The notes under the pieces are model-generated. The model saw nothing but the letters and a program-made list of their open reading frames with translations, did no database searches and was not told the DNA's origin. This document shows positions 58,701 through 64,000 of a stretch of 64,000 nucleotides of DNA, piece after piece. Every line of letters begins with the position of its first letter. The stretch's first letter is position 1. The DNA lies in NCBI RefSeq assembly GCF_017591425.1, contig NW_024466399.1, positions 372,001-436,000 on the forward strand, read 5' to 3'. This DNA is from Ochotona curzoniae. Taxonomy: Eukaryota; Chordata; Mammalia; Lagomorpha; Ochotonidae. Position numbers and translations under genes: made by a program.

Positions 58701-61700
58701 AAAATAACAAATAGCAGAACTGGTAGGAAAAGAAATATCTATTAAATCTCTGTTAACACCTATTAAGAAGCACGTGTTACCAGGATAAAGCTTGTGGTTT
58801 TTGCCTGGCATAGTGCTGACTGTCTAGGGAGCGATCAGGAAGGGTGAGCACAGAGCTTTTAAAAAGAAAGAAAAGGCATTTTATGCAAATTTTGCTTCAA
58901 GATTCTTAGATCTTGGCTATTAGAAAAATTAGAAAGTTTAGCTTGGCAGCTCCTGTGCGGGCTGGACCTCTTTAGCACAGGCCTGCATAGGTCAGTGCAA
59001 CGCAGGCTGCAGGCGGGAAGCCAGCTCCGACTCTGAAATAACAGGAAATCCAGCCTAATCAGCACCTCACTATATGGACTGTTTGCATACAGAATCCTCA
59101 GTGCTTCCACCTGGGAGCGCCAGCGGCAGCTGTTCTGCCCCCCACAACTGGACTATGTGATTTTTTTTCTTGCACATGCGCCATGGCTGCATGTCCTGGA
59201 AATTGTATTCCTATGTAATCTTGCAGGCATCCTTATCCAGCGGGTTTTCCTGACTTCTGCCGTTGAGACAGTGGGCCAGGATCAGGACCATCGGTCTGTT
59301 CCTTGGTGTCCTCCGTGTGCATCTGAGGAGGCCCAGTGCTGACACATGCGCTCCGAGCTTGGACCACACATTCTGTGATTTTCTCAGTGCCCGGGGTCCT
59401 AGTGTAGCAGTCTAGCTGGGAGCCTCCCAGGATACCCCTCCAGGGGTCACCTCACACTCGAGTCTTGTGTGCAAGGTCAGGTTTGGTCTTTCAGCTACAG
59501 CAGCCAACACAAAGGATACAAGTTTGCTTGTCATCCCAGCCGGACAGCCACAGACCTGGTCCTCACACTTACCATCAGTTACCGTGGCCTAATCCATCAA
59601 GGCTGCTGCCAGCCTCTACTGTGGCCAGCCCAGCTCAGCCTGTATCCCATCTGGCTCTGGTGCACACCCAGGGGTGCTCAGCCTGACCTTCCCACAGGCT
59701 CAACCCTCATGTATGCTGACAAGTGCTGTGGCCCTCAGCCCTGGCTCTTGCGCTCAGCAGCCATAGGTACAGCCTAGCCTGGGAGGTAGCGGCCAGGGGG
59801 CACTGCATTCCAGCCTGACAAAATCACACCTAGTCCCAGCACTTGCCAGCTGGTGCTGTGCCCTAGTTCTGCTGGCCCGCACCCAATCTGGGTCTTGTGC
59901 GTGCCAGGAGGTACAGCAACTTAGCCTGTTTGTAGACATGGCTCACACAAACACTAACTACAGGCTCTCCTTGCCTGGCTTGTCTGCAACTCCTGGCTTT
60001 TGTGCCGCCCAGCAGGAGAGTTCCCCATGTTCCCCTCCTAGGCCTGCTCCCAGCCCTGTGTCGCACATGCCAGCAGGTGCTGGAGCCTCGCTTAGATGGT
60101 CACCTTCAAGCTCAGTCTTTGCATGGGCCAATGGGTATGGGAACCTGGCCCCGCCCGACTACTTCCCAGCCCCCCTCCCACAAGCATCTGGTAGGTTCCC
60201 ATCAGTGACCCCATCTCTCCATGTAAGCCAGTGAGTACTGGGGCACACAGGCAAGCCACAGGTAACCTACAGAAACTGCTCCCAGATCTGGTCCTCTCCA
60301 CTGGTTCTGGTGGGTGCTTGGCCCAGCCTGACACAGCCTACCCCTGCCGTGACACTCAGGAGCAGGTGCCGAAGCCTAGCCCATCTTGTGCATGCATGCG
60401 TCAGTGGGCGATGGGCGATGCTGTTGCCCAGCTCAGGTCTCCCAGTCTAGGTGGGGGTCTTGACTTGATCCTGTCCTCTGGTTTCCCCCCCTCTAAACCA
60501 CTCACTTGCCTATTTGTGAGTGCAGTGGCTTGTGAAGGACTCCACAAGTTGTTCTTCCACTGTCAGACATGCATCCCCACTGCAGTACATGCCAGTGCCC
60601 GTCATGCCCCCTTTGCAGGCAGTCTGTAGCCCCCTGGCTGGGCTGTGGTGTGGCATAGCCAAGAAAAAAGTAACCAGCAACTATGCTGGCGTACTGCTAG
60701 TGTTGCACAATTTTGGCATTAACGAAGGCCAGAATGCCTGCCACTAACCAGCTACTGGCTACTTTACTCTCAGTGGTGTGACTCTTGAGTACAAAGGGAT
60801 CAATTTTATTTTATTTTACTATCTAAATGCCTGTGAACTGCTAAAGCCAGGCCAAGCTGAAGCTAGGACCCATCTGGGCCTAACCAAAAGCAAGCACTTT
60901 GGGCCATCAGTGCTGCCTCTTAGGAAAAAAGTCAGCAGAAAGTCAGATCGGAAGCGAAGCAGCAGGCCAAGGCCCTGCCCCTCAGATGAAGGAGGGTCAG
61001 CACCCCAAGCAGTGCCCGCGCTCCAGTGGACGGGTGGCTCAGCCTGTCCCCTGGGCTCCCAGGAGTCCATTGTAATCCTCTCCCACTTCCTCCCACAGGC
61101 TCTGGTGTTCTGCTCTTTATCTTTCATGCCAACTTCCTGGGTAAGGAAGTTATTGCTCGGCTCTGCGGGCCATGCAGCGTACAAGCTGTAGTGTTGAATG
61201 ATAAATTTCAACTTCCTGTTTTTCTGGTAAGATCTTCCATAGCTGAGATTTACAAAGTAAGTCTTCTATTGAAGAACATAGGTGATTTAATTTTCACTAA
61301 CATTTGGTGAACAGCCCAGTAAGCCAGTTGTTGGCAATAAAGGAGTATTCGCATAGATTTTCCTGAAAAATTTAAAGTGTTCATAAATTTAAAGTGTTCA
61401 CTTCTTTTTGTTAACCTATGCTTATGCAGCACTAGGTAGCCAGATAAGTACATTTAAAAAATAATTGTCAAATATTTTGACACATTTCTCTTGCCACTTT
61501 TAAAATTCCTTCCTTGGTCTGAACTGTAACTGCATGTGTTCCTACCCAAAGATTACCTAGATTTAACAAATCAAGAAAAAAAATTGCTAACCTACTGACT
61601 TTTCTAAATACAGTGTGTCATTTGCTTTTATTCTGTTTGAGTCTTGGTGGTTTCTGGTACCTGTTGACCAGTGTTACTACAGTCCAGCTCTGCTGTCTGC

Positions 61701-62244
61701 AGATGTAGAGTTTTATCTAAAGATACTGCCTGGTTTTCTCTCTCCCACTGCAGGACAGTCACTTTGTCTACTCCTTCAGCCCTGTCGCAGGCCCCAACAA
61801 GCTCTTCCTGCGACTGACCGAGGCTCCCGCAGCCAAGGTGACCATCCTTCCCTCGTACTTATTGTTTTTTTTCTCAAATGCTTGTGCCAGTTTCCGGTTT
61901 CAGTAGAAACAACTTGTGTGCCAGTTGCAGAGTGCCTGCCCAGAGGGCAGAGCTGCCAAGCTCTGTGCTTGGACCTCCAGTCTGGCGAGCAGAGCTCTCC
62001 CATTGGAGTGCCCGATACGTACGCTGGGCACCGACTTCTCTGTGTGACAGGAAACCGGGCTGAAATATTATTTGATAAAGTTATTTAATAGAGTAACCTA
62101 AGTCATCACATGTGCAGTCTGTGTTAGAGTCCCCGTCGTGTACTAAGCACTGTGTAGACCGTCCCGCCTGGAGCTGACTCCATGCTGCTTCTCTTCCCCC
62201 AGGTCAAGCTGCTGATAGGCGCGTACCGAGTGCAGCTGCAGTGA
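34564..62244 (+). CDS. MPHOSPH8: MPHOSPH8 (MPP8), HUSH-complex H3K9me3 reader; 14 coding exons, complete
   Basis: MPP8 reads H3K9me3 with its chromodomain and, with TASOR and periphilin, forms the nuclear HUSH complex that spreads SETDB1-dependent silencing over L1 and other foreign DNA. Exons: 34564-34782, 45951-46106, 48184-49017, 50088-50187, 50610-50864, 52205-52324, 52409-52497, 53821-53961, 54429-54515, 56137-56291, 57510-57664, 61099-61226, 61754-61837, 62203-62244. All phases fit and the product is 854 residues (human about 860). The acidic N-terminus is followed by the chromodomain (about 59-115), whose presumed aromatic cage is F61, W82 and Y85. A long Lys/Glu-rich linker covers 126-520. 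Ankyrin repeats (about 563-718) include DSSGMTLVMLAAAGG, NGTTALIHAAEK and NGETALMKACKRGN. The conserved C-terminal domain ends AYRVQLQ. No break is seen. Confidence 0.97.
34783..35379 (+). other. MPHOSPH8 intron 1 start, CpG-rich
   Basis: The CpG island continues to about 35,110. Long open frames here reflect GC richness rather than coding. Confidence 0.6.
35380..35994 (-). mobile_element. Old SINE (35380-35560) and young C-SINE (35663-35994), MPHOSPH8 intron 1
   Basis: The young copy is full length, with duplication ggatgat at 35656-35662 and 35995-36001. Confidence 0.9.
36536..37310 (-). mobile_element. Truncated C-SINE (36536-36710) and two old SINEs (36715-36940, 37035-37310)
   Basis: The first stops at gcagggtcccgagg. 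The others are ancient (ctcacttgttagttgactcc; catttgctgtttcattccc). Confidence 0.75.
37345..37627 (+). mobile_element. Diverged C-SINE
   Basis: tgtgcccagcgcagtagcc head, A-rich tail that received the 63-bp micro-insertion. Confidence 0.82.
37646..37708 (+). mobile_element. 63-bp micro-retroinsertion with target duplication
   Basis: aaagaaaacgacatt occurs at 37631-37645 and again at 37709-37723. Between them lie ctcatgatgcaatgtaataaaataataat-type sequence and a long A tract, as expected for an extremely 5'-truncated retrocopy. It landed in the tail of a C-SINE. Confidence 0.82.
37730..38576 (-). mobile_element. Old SINE (37730-37985) and young C-SINE (38252-38576)
   Basis: The young copy runs from tttttttttaaagatttatttattt to gctatcgtgctgggccc. 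Confidence 0.88.
38805..39310. mobile_element. Old SINE pair in opposite orientation (38805-39070 minus, 39075-39310 plus)
   Basis: The plus copy ends ctctgcctttcaaataaaaaata. Both are strongly diverged. Confidence 0.6.
39905..40247 (+). mobile_element. C-SINE, young
   Basis: gggcccggcggtgtggcctagcagc head, full body, A tail. Confidence 0.95.
40724..41058 (+). mobile_element. C-SINE, young
   Basis: gggcctggtggcgtggcctag head, full length, aataaataaatatatcttt tail. Confidence 0.95.
41070..42132. mobile_element. Three old SINEs (41070-41290 minus, 41555-41845 minus, 41890-42132 plus)
   Basis: They keep degraded tcactccccaaatg or ggttaggcactgtggtagagc motifs only. Confidence 0.6.
42137..42838 (-). 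mobile_element. Two C-SINEs in tandem (42137-42442, 42526-42838)
   Basis: Both are full length; the second has tgaataat duplications at its ends. Confidence 0.92.
42895..45025 (-). repeat. Unnamed lagomorph repeat family, block E, in MPHOSPH8 intron 1
   Basis: It has a T-rich head, ttctttacatagttaattaggg, a ggatgtagggcatgctctgaggttcttgc module and caagtggttttgatattgcaac, then about 1.5 kb of degenerate tandem units matching block D almost unit for unit (for example cccaggctcctccatcagaacctctcccaatgc is in both). Confidence 0.6.
45194..45530. repeat. Direct repeat, ~75 bp, 260 bp apart
   Basis: Positions 45194-45269 and 45454-45528 share agctcagcacatggtg, tggcggctgtccgggatcc and aggcatgagacgcccc, with few differences. 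They lie in MPHOSPH8 intron 1 downstream of block E. Confidence 0.88.
45951..46106 (+). CDS. MPHOSPH8: MPHOSPH8 exon 2 (chromodomain core)
   Basis: 52 codons, phase 0-0. The acceptor is ggtgccacag and the donor CAG|gtacca. It encodes GRVLYKVRWKGY, DDTWEP and LEDCKEVLLEF, with cage residues W82 and Y85, then a basic helix ending KAVRKDIQ. Identity to human MPP8 is very high. Confidence 0.97.
46475..47147 (-). mobile_element. Old SINE (46475-46780) and young C-SINE (46795-47147), MPHOSPH8 intron 2
   Basis: The young copy ends gctatggcgctgggccc with an unusually long, interrupted poly(T). Confidence 0.88.
47148..48183 (+). other. MPHOSPH8 intron 2, unique part
   Basis: A/T-rich unique intron with no recognised repeat, leading to the exon 3 acceptor. 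Confidence 0.55.
48184..49017 (+). CDS. MPHOSPH8: MPHOSPH8 exon 3 (Lys/Glu-rich linker)
   Basis: 834 nt, 278 codons (residues 126-403), phase 0-0. The acceptor is ttgtgtcttgtag and the donor GAGCAG|gtgagt. It opens with RLSLNKDIFEANSDSDQQSE, is then dominated by Lys-rich clusters and a conserved (V/L)xDLRTKKR motif, and later turns Asp/Glu/Ser-rich. Low complexity and many Ser-Pro and Ser-Glu sites fit a disordered, phosphorylated linker. It is the least conserved exon. Confidence 0.96.
49275..49888 (-). mobile_element. Old SINE (49275-49515) and C-SINE (49612-49888), MPHOSPH8 intron 3
   Basis: The second lacks the cccaaggctttgggcc stretch. Confidence 0.78.
50088..50187 (+). CDS. MPHOSPH8: MPHOSPH8 exon 4
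   Basis: 100 nt, residues 404-436 plus one base. The acceptor is catgtttttcag and the donor AAGA|gtaagt. It encodes KEKYQKSYDSDKEERTRREP, matching the human linker segment. Confidence 0.95.
50610..50864 (+). CDS. MPHOSPH8: MPHOSPH8 exon 5 (tandem acceptor)
   Basis: 255 nt, residues 438-521 with split codons at both ends. It encodes VKEIRNTIDLLKKTSEEKND, a charged stretch and the conserved DTWAHIAAEGDQELLDSV. The acceptor reads cactagCAG, a NAGNAG. Use of the second AG (exon from 50613) would drop one residue and change Thr-Val to Ile. The first AG keeps Thr as in human. The donor is CCAG|gtgagt. Confidence 0.94.
51173..51951. mobile_element. Two C-SINEs head to head (51173-51507 minus, 51654-51951 plus), MPHOSPH8 intron 5
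   Basis: Both are near full length and 146 bp apart, so intron 5 RNA could fold into a long hairpin. Confidence 0.92.
52205..52324 (+). CDS. MPHOSPH8: MPHOSPH8 exon 6
   Basis: 120 nt, residues 523-561. The acceptor is gtgtcttgcag and the donor AGCA|gtgagt. It encodes GVDLQLEWMKLEDFQRHLDG, which is nearly identical to human and leads into the ankyrin domain. Confidence 0.95.
52409..52497 (+). CDS. MPHOSPH8: MPHOSPH8 exon 7
   Basis: 89 nt, residues 563-591. The acceptor is ccttttgttttag and the donor GAG|gtagta. It encodes LRDAVKNGDYITVKVALN, the N-terminal cap of the ankyrin array. Intron 6 before it is only 84 bp. Confidence 0.95.
52863..53647 (-). mobile_element. Two C-SINEs (52863-53164, 53339-53647), MPHOSPH8 intron 7
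   Basis: The second is flanked by the 16-bp duplication tgcctcataaactttt (53323-53338, 53648-53663). Confidence 0.94.
53821..53961 (+). CDS. MPHOSPH8: MPHOSPH8 exon 8 (ankyrin)
   Basis: 47 codons, phase 0-0, residues 592-638. The acceptor is acctccccag; the donor AAG|gtcagc is sub-optimal at +3. It carries two ankyrin helical pairs (GMTLVMLAAAGG...GAKVN and NGTTALIHAAEK), identical to human where I can compare. Confidence 0.96.
54429..54515 (+). CDS. MPHOSPH8: MPHOSPH8 exon 9 (ankyrin)
   Basis: 29 codons, residues 639-667: NFLTTVAILLEAGAFVN followed by NGETALMK. The acceptor is cttctttaaatag and the donor AAG|gtaagc. Confidence 0.96.
54516..55325 (+). other. MPHOSPH8 intron 9, unique part
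   Basis: GC-richer unique sequence without repeat or exon signal. Confidence 0.55.
55335..55688 (-). mobile_element. C-SINE, MPHOSPH8 intron 9
   Basis: Duplication gagcttact at 55326-55334 and 55689-55697; T-rich expanded tail. Confidence 0.94.
56137..56291 (+). CDS. MPHOSPH8: MPHOSPH8 exon 10 (ankyrin)
   Basis: 155 nt, residues 668-718 plus two bases. It encodes ACKRGNSDIVRLVIECGADC and the last repeat, NSALHFAKQSNN. The acceptor is cacaaacctag and the donor GAGAC|gtaagt. Confidence 0.96.
57140..57440 (-). mobile_element. Old SINE, MPHOSPH8 intron 10
   Basis: Diverged; keeps ggttcccttcccagacggcc and aaagccaggagcc. Confidence 0.55.
57510..57664 (+). CDS. MPHOSPH8: MPHOSPH8 exon 11
   Basis: 155 nt, residues 720-770. 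The acceptor is atgttctctcag and the donor GAAG|gtaagc. It encodes LSRVAEETIKDYFEDRLVLL and CHRLCEGPDFSTDF. A SINE poly(T) starts about 15 bp after the donor and opens a head-to-head SINE pair. Confidence 0.96.
57680..57977 (-). mobile_element. C-SINE abutting exon 11 donor
   Basis: Starts about 15 bp after the splice donor. Its head meets the head of the next SINE at 57977/57978. Confidence 0.9.
57978..58307 (+). mobile_element. C-SINE, head-to-head partner
   Basis: gggcccctggtgaggtagcc head; full body and tail. Confidence 0.92.
58339..58700 (+). mobile_element. Internally deleted C-SINE (58339-58460) and an older SINE (58462-58700)
   Basis: The first joins its head directly to gccacttggggaatgactc. 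Confidence 0.75.
59140..60795 (-). repeat. Unnamed lagomorph repeat family, block F, in MPHOSPH8 intron 11
   Basis: It shares gaccacacattctgtgatt and gtcctagtgtagcagtctagctggga with block B, carries the degenerate tandem region, and ends with ctggcgtactgctagtgttgc...ttttggcattaac, homologous to the arm motif of block B. The start is uncertain. Confidence 0.55.
60800..60985 (-). mobile_element. Old SINE fragment
   Basis: Diverged gccaggccaagctgaagc...tttgggccatcag body just upstream of exon 12. Confidence 0.5.
61099..61226 (+). CDS. MPHOSPH8: MPHOSPH8 exon 12
   Basis: 128 nt, residues 772-813. The acceptor is cacttcctcccacag and the donor CTG|gtaaga. It encodes the conserved C-terminal block GVLLFIFHANFLGKEVIARL and VVLNDKFQLPVFL. 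Confidence 0.96.
61754..61837 (+). CDS. MPHOSPH8: MPHOSPH8 exon 13
   Basis: 28 codons, residues 814-841 (DSHFVYSFSPVAGPNKLFLR...). The acceptor is ctctcccactgcag; the donor is AAG|gtgacc. Confidence 0.95.
62203..62244 (+). CDS. MPHOSPH8: MPHOSPH8 exon 14 (C-terminus)
   Basis: VKLLIGAYRVQLQ followed by TGA at 62242-62244; the acceptor is ctcttcccccag. The C-terminus is identical to human. Confidence 0.96.
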   Translation, partial: VKLLIGAYRVQLQ

Positions 62245-63430
62245 GCACGAGGAAGGACTGGATGAAGGCGTCTGCACGCTTAGCCTCAACTCTGGAAGCA
62301 GTCTGGGGTTCCACTGGCTGCCTTAAAAATGTCCAGTTCTGTCTGTGAACCTCTTTCATTTTAAACCTGTCATCTAGATTACATTTTCCAAGAGGGGGCA
62401 CGGTGATTCTGACACATGAAAAAATACAGATGTTAAGTGTTGGTGCCAGTATTGTGAATTTACAACAGTGTGTCCAGACTGCATATTAATTTTTTTTCCA
62501 CAAAGTGAAATGGTATATATTAAGATTATTTAAGAAAGTTAAGGCAATTTTTTTAAACTTGCGATTTTCTACTGGCCCCGGTGAACTTTTTGTTTATAAA
62601 GAAAAAAATGTCAGGGCCTGGCACAATAACCTAGTGGCTAAATCCTCACCTTGCATGTGCTGGGATCCCATATGAGCACTGATTTGTGTCCTGGCGGTCC
62701 TGCTTCCCATCCAGCTCCCTGCCTGTGGCCTGGGAAAGCAATGAAAGACAGCCCAAAGCCTTGGGACCCTGCACCCACGTGGGAGACCCAGAAGAGGCTC
62801 CTGGCTCCTGGTTACGGATCAGCTTGGCTCTGGCCACTGGTTATGGCCACTCGGGGAATGAACCAACAGACAGAAGAGCTTCCACTCTGCCTTTCCAATC
62901 TTCCTTTCTAATAAAAAGAAAAATAAATCTTTTAAAAAAGAAAGAAAAAAGTCCAAGTGTAAAGCATTGGATTAAAGTGAGAGGCATGCTTAGTCCTGTC
63001 ACAGTATGGGCTGCAGCCCCGAGATGACTAGCCCATCGGACATGGTGATGGTGGGAACTCTGATGTGTTGCACACATGGCCCTGGTGGGAGTAACTTTGT
63101 AAGCAGTTCTCAGAAAAGTGGCAGGGTCCTGAGAAGCACGTGAGTCAGGGCCTGCTGAAACTCCCTTGCACGCTCCCGGCTAGGCAGATCCCGGGTTCAC
63201 CTTCGGTGTCACAGAGTCCTGCTGTGCGAGTTAGTGCTGCTGTAGCTGACAGGCACAGCCAGGCGCCCGCTGCTCCACTGAGCTACCGCTAACATACATG
63301 ATTGCTGCACACGGTAAACAGGTGACGGACTGCACCGTGGAGGCTCGTCAGACGATCGCTCCTACTGTGCGTCATCAGACTGCTTTTCCTGCAGGTTTTC
63401 TCAATAAAACACACTTCTCTCAAACGTCAC
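62245..63430 (+). terminator. MPHOSPH8: MPHOSPH8 3' UTR with candidate poly(A) signals
   Basis: Non-repetitive UTR runs from the stop to about 62,610. A C-SINE (62614-62940) follows. TATAAA at 62595-62600 is a weak candidate just before the SINE; AATAAA at 63403-63408 is the first canonical signal outside it. Which is used cannot be told from sequence. Confidence 0.5.
62614..62940 (+). mobile_element. C-SINE within the MPHOSPH8 3' UTR region
   Basis: gggcctggcacaataacctag head, A-rich tail; imperfect aaagaaaaaa.gtc repeats flank it. Confidence 0.93.
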
Positions 63431-64000
63431 AACTCCAGTGTGACCTGAACCATAGGATATAATCATATAATAGTACTACATTTCATTGCTTTCAGAGGGT
63501 TAAGCTGGAAATTAGAGGAGACGAGTCATAACACTGAGAATCAACTACGAAAACAGAGCCAAGATAGAAATAAGAAAATCTCCGGGTCCTTTAAGAGTTT
63601 GGAAGCTATGGAAGGCCAACAAAGCTGACATGTTATCACTGACTGCTCTTGCTCTACTGCCGCCACACGAGCACAGTTCGCTGTCCTTCACCCAAAGTAA
63701 AAGGTTGATGAAAACTCAGAGTGTGCCTACCTGAGAGAAATACAACTGAAACTTATTCTGCTCTGAACACAGCTTCTTGACACCCAGAGAACTTTGTTGA
63801 GTGCACTAGTAAGAGGAAGTGCTGAAAGTTCTGGTTTCTTCGGGATAATGAGGAGTGGAGAACCAGCGAGGGTCTCCTCCGGGGCTGTTCCTGGCTGCTA
63901 TGAAGACTGCCGGATGGCGACTCCGCGCTGTTGTTTCTGCATGTGAATAAGACACACTCTGAAAAAGCCTTGAGCCTGACTCCTGGGACAGCAAGGGCAG
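62941..64000. other. Distal 3' UTR or intergenic, unrecognised
   Basis: Apart from the AATAAA at 63403 I see nothing. PSPC1 is expected to lie convergently beyond MPHOSPH8 in mammals, but no PSPC1 coding sequence is recognisable here. Confidence 0.45.

Noticed and set aside
4010..62911. Many 60-140-codon frames with a shared GCRVPRLWAV / CFPRPQAGSWMGS / TGAHMGS pattern and their complements
   Set aside because: They look like a protein family but are translations of C-SINE copies in either orientation.
1..64000. CRISPR arrays, operons or phage-like systems
   Set aside because: No such structure; the window is intron-containing mammalian DNA.

Overview
The window is mammalian nuclear DNA from a lagomorph, most probably a pika (Ochotona) rather than rabbit. 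Two things suggest this. It is crowded with copies of the tRNA-derived lagomorph C-SINE (about 330 bp, head near 'ggcccggcgcggtggc', body motif 'gcctgggaaagcagtcgagg', A-rich tail). It also carries the 3' end of one vertebrate gene and all coding exons of another. The species call rests on my memory of the SINE subfamily and is an inference.

Layout. (1) Positions 1-15.7 kb hold the last four coding exons of PARP4 (vault poly(ADP-ribose) polymerase) on the + strand, encoding the proline-rich segment and the C-terminal vault-binding region; the gene begins upstream of the window. (2) Positions 15.7-34 kb are intergenic and almost wholly repetitive. They hold C-SINEs, three related LTRs, a 3' fragment of an endogenous retrovirus, blocks of an unusual GC-rich repeat with internal tandem structure, and a 5'-complete but internally deleted L1. 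Matching 12-bp target duplications bound the L1, and an LTR and a SINE are nested in it. (3) From 33.9 kb come a GC-rich minisatellite and a CpG-rich promoter. They are followed by the complete coding sequence of MPHOSPH8 (MPP8, the H3K9me3-reading subunit of the HUSH silencing complex). It has 14 exons from 34,564 to 62,244, every splice phase agrees, and the product is 854 residues. (4) Positions 62.2-64 kb hold the MPHOSPH8 3' UTR, with a SINE inside it, and about 0.6 kb in which I recognise nothing.

The two genes are co-directional and unrelated in function: PARP4 belongs to the vault ribonucleoprotein, MPHOSPH8 to heterochromatin silencing. HUSH is known to silence L1 and other intron-poor foreign transcription units, so it is notable that its chromodomain subunit lies in such retroelement-dense DNA, with a 5'-complete L1 ending about 0.8 kb before its start codon. 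I found no bacterial, phage, CRISPR or horizontally transferred system. The unusual items are repeat structures: a minisatellite born inside a SINE, an in-frame 28/29-residue repeat in PARP4, an inverted-repeat block, a near-spacerless SINE palindrome beside an MPHOSPH8 exon, a 63-bp micro-retroinsertion, and a repeat family I cannot name.
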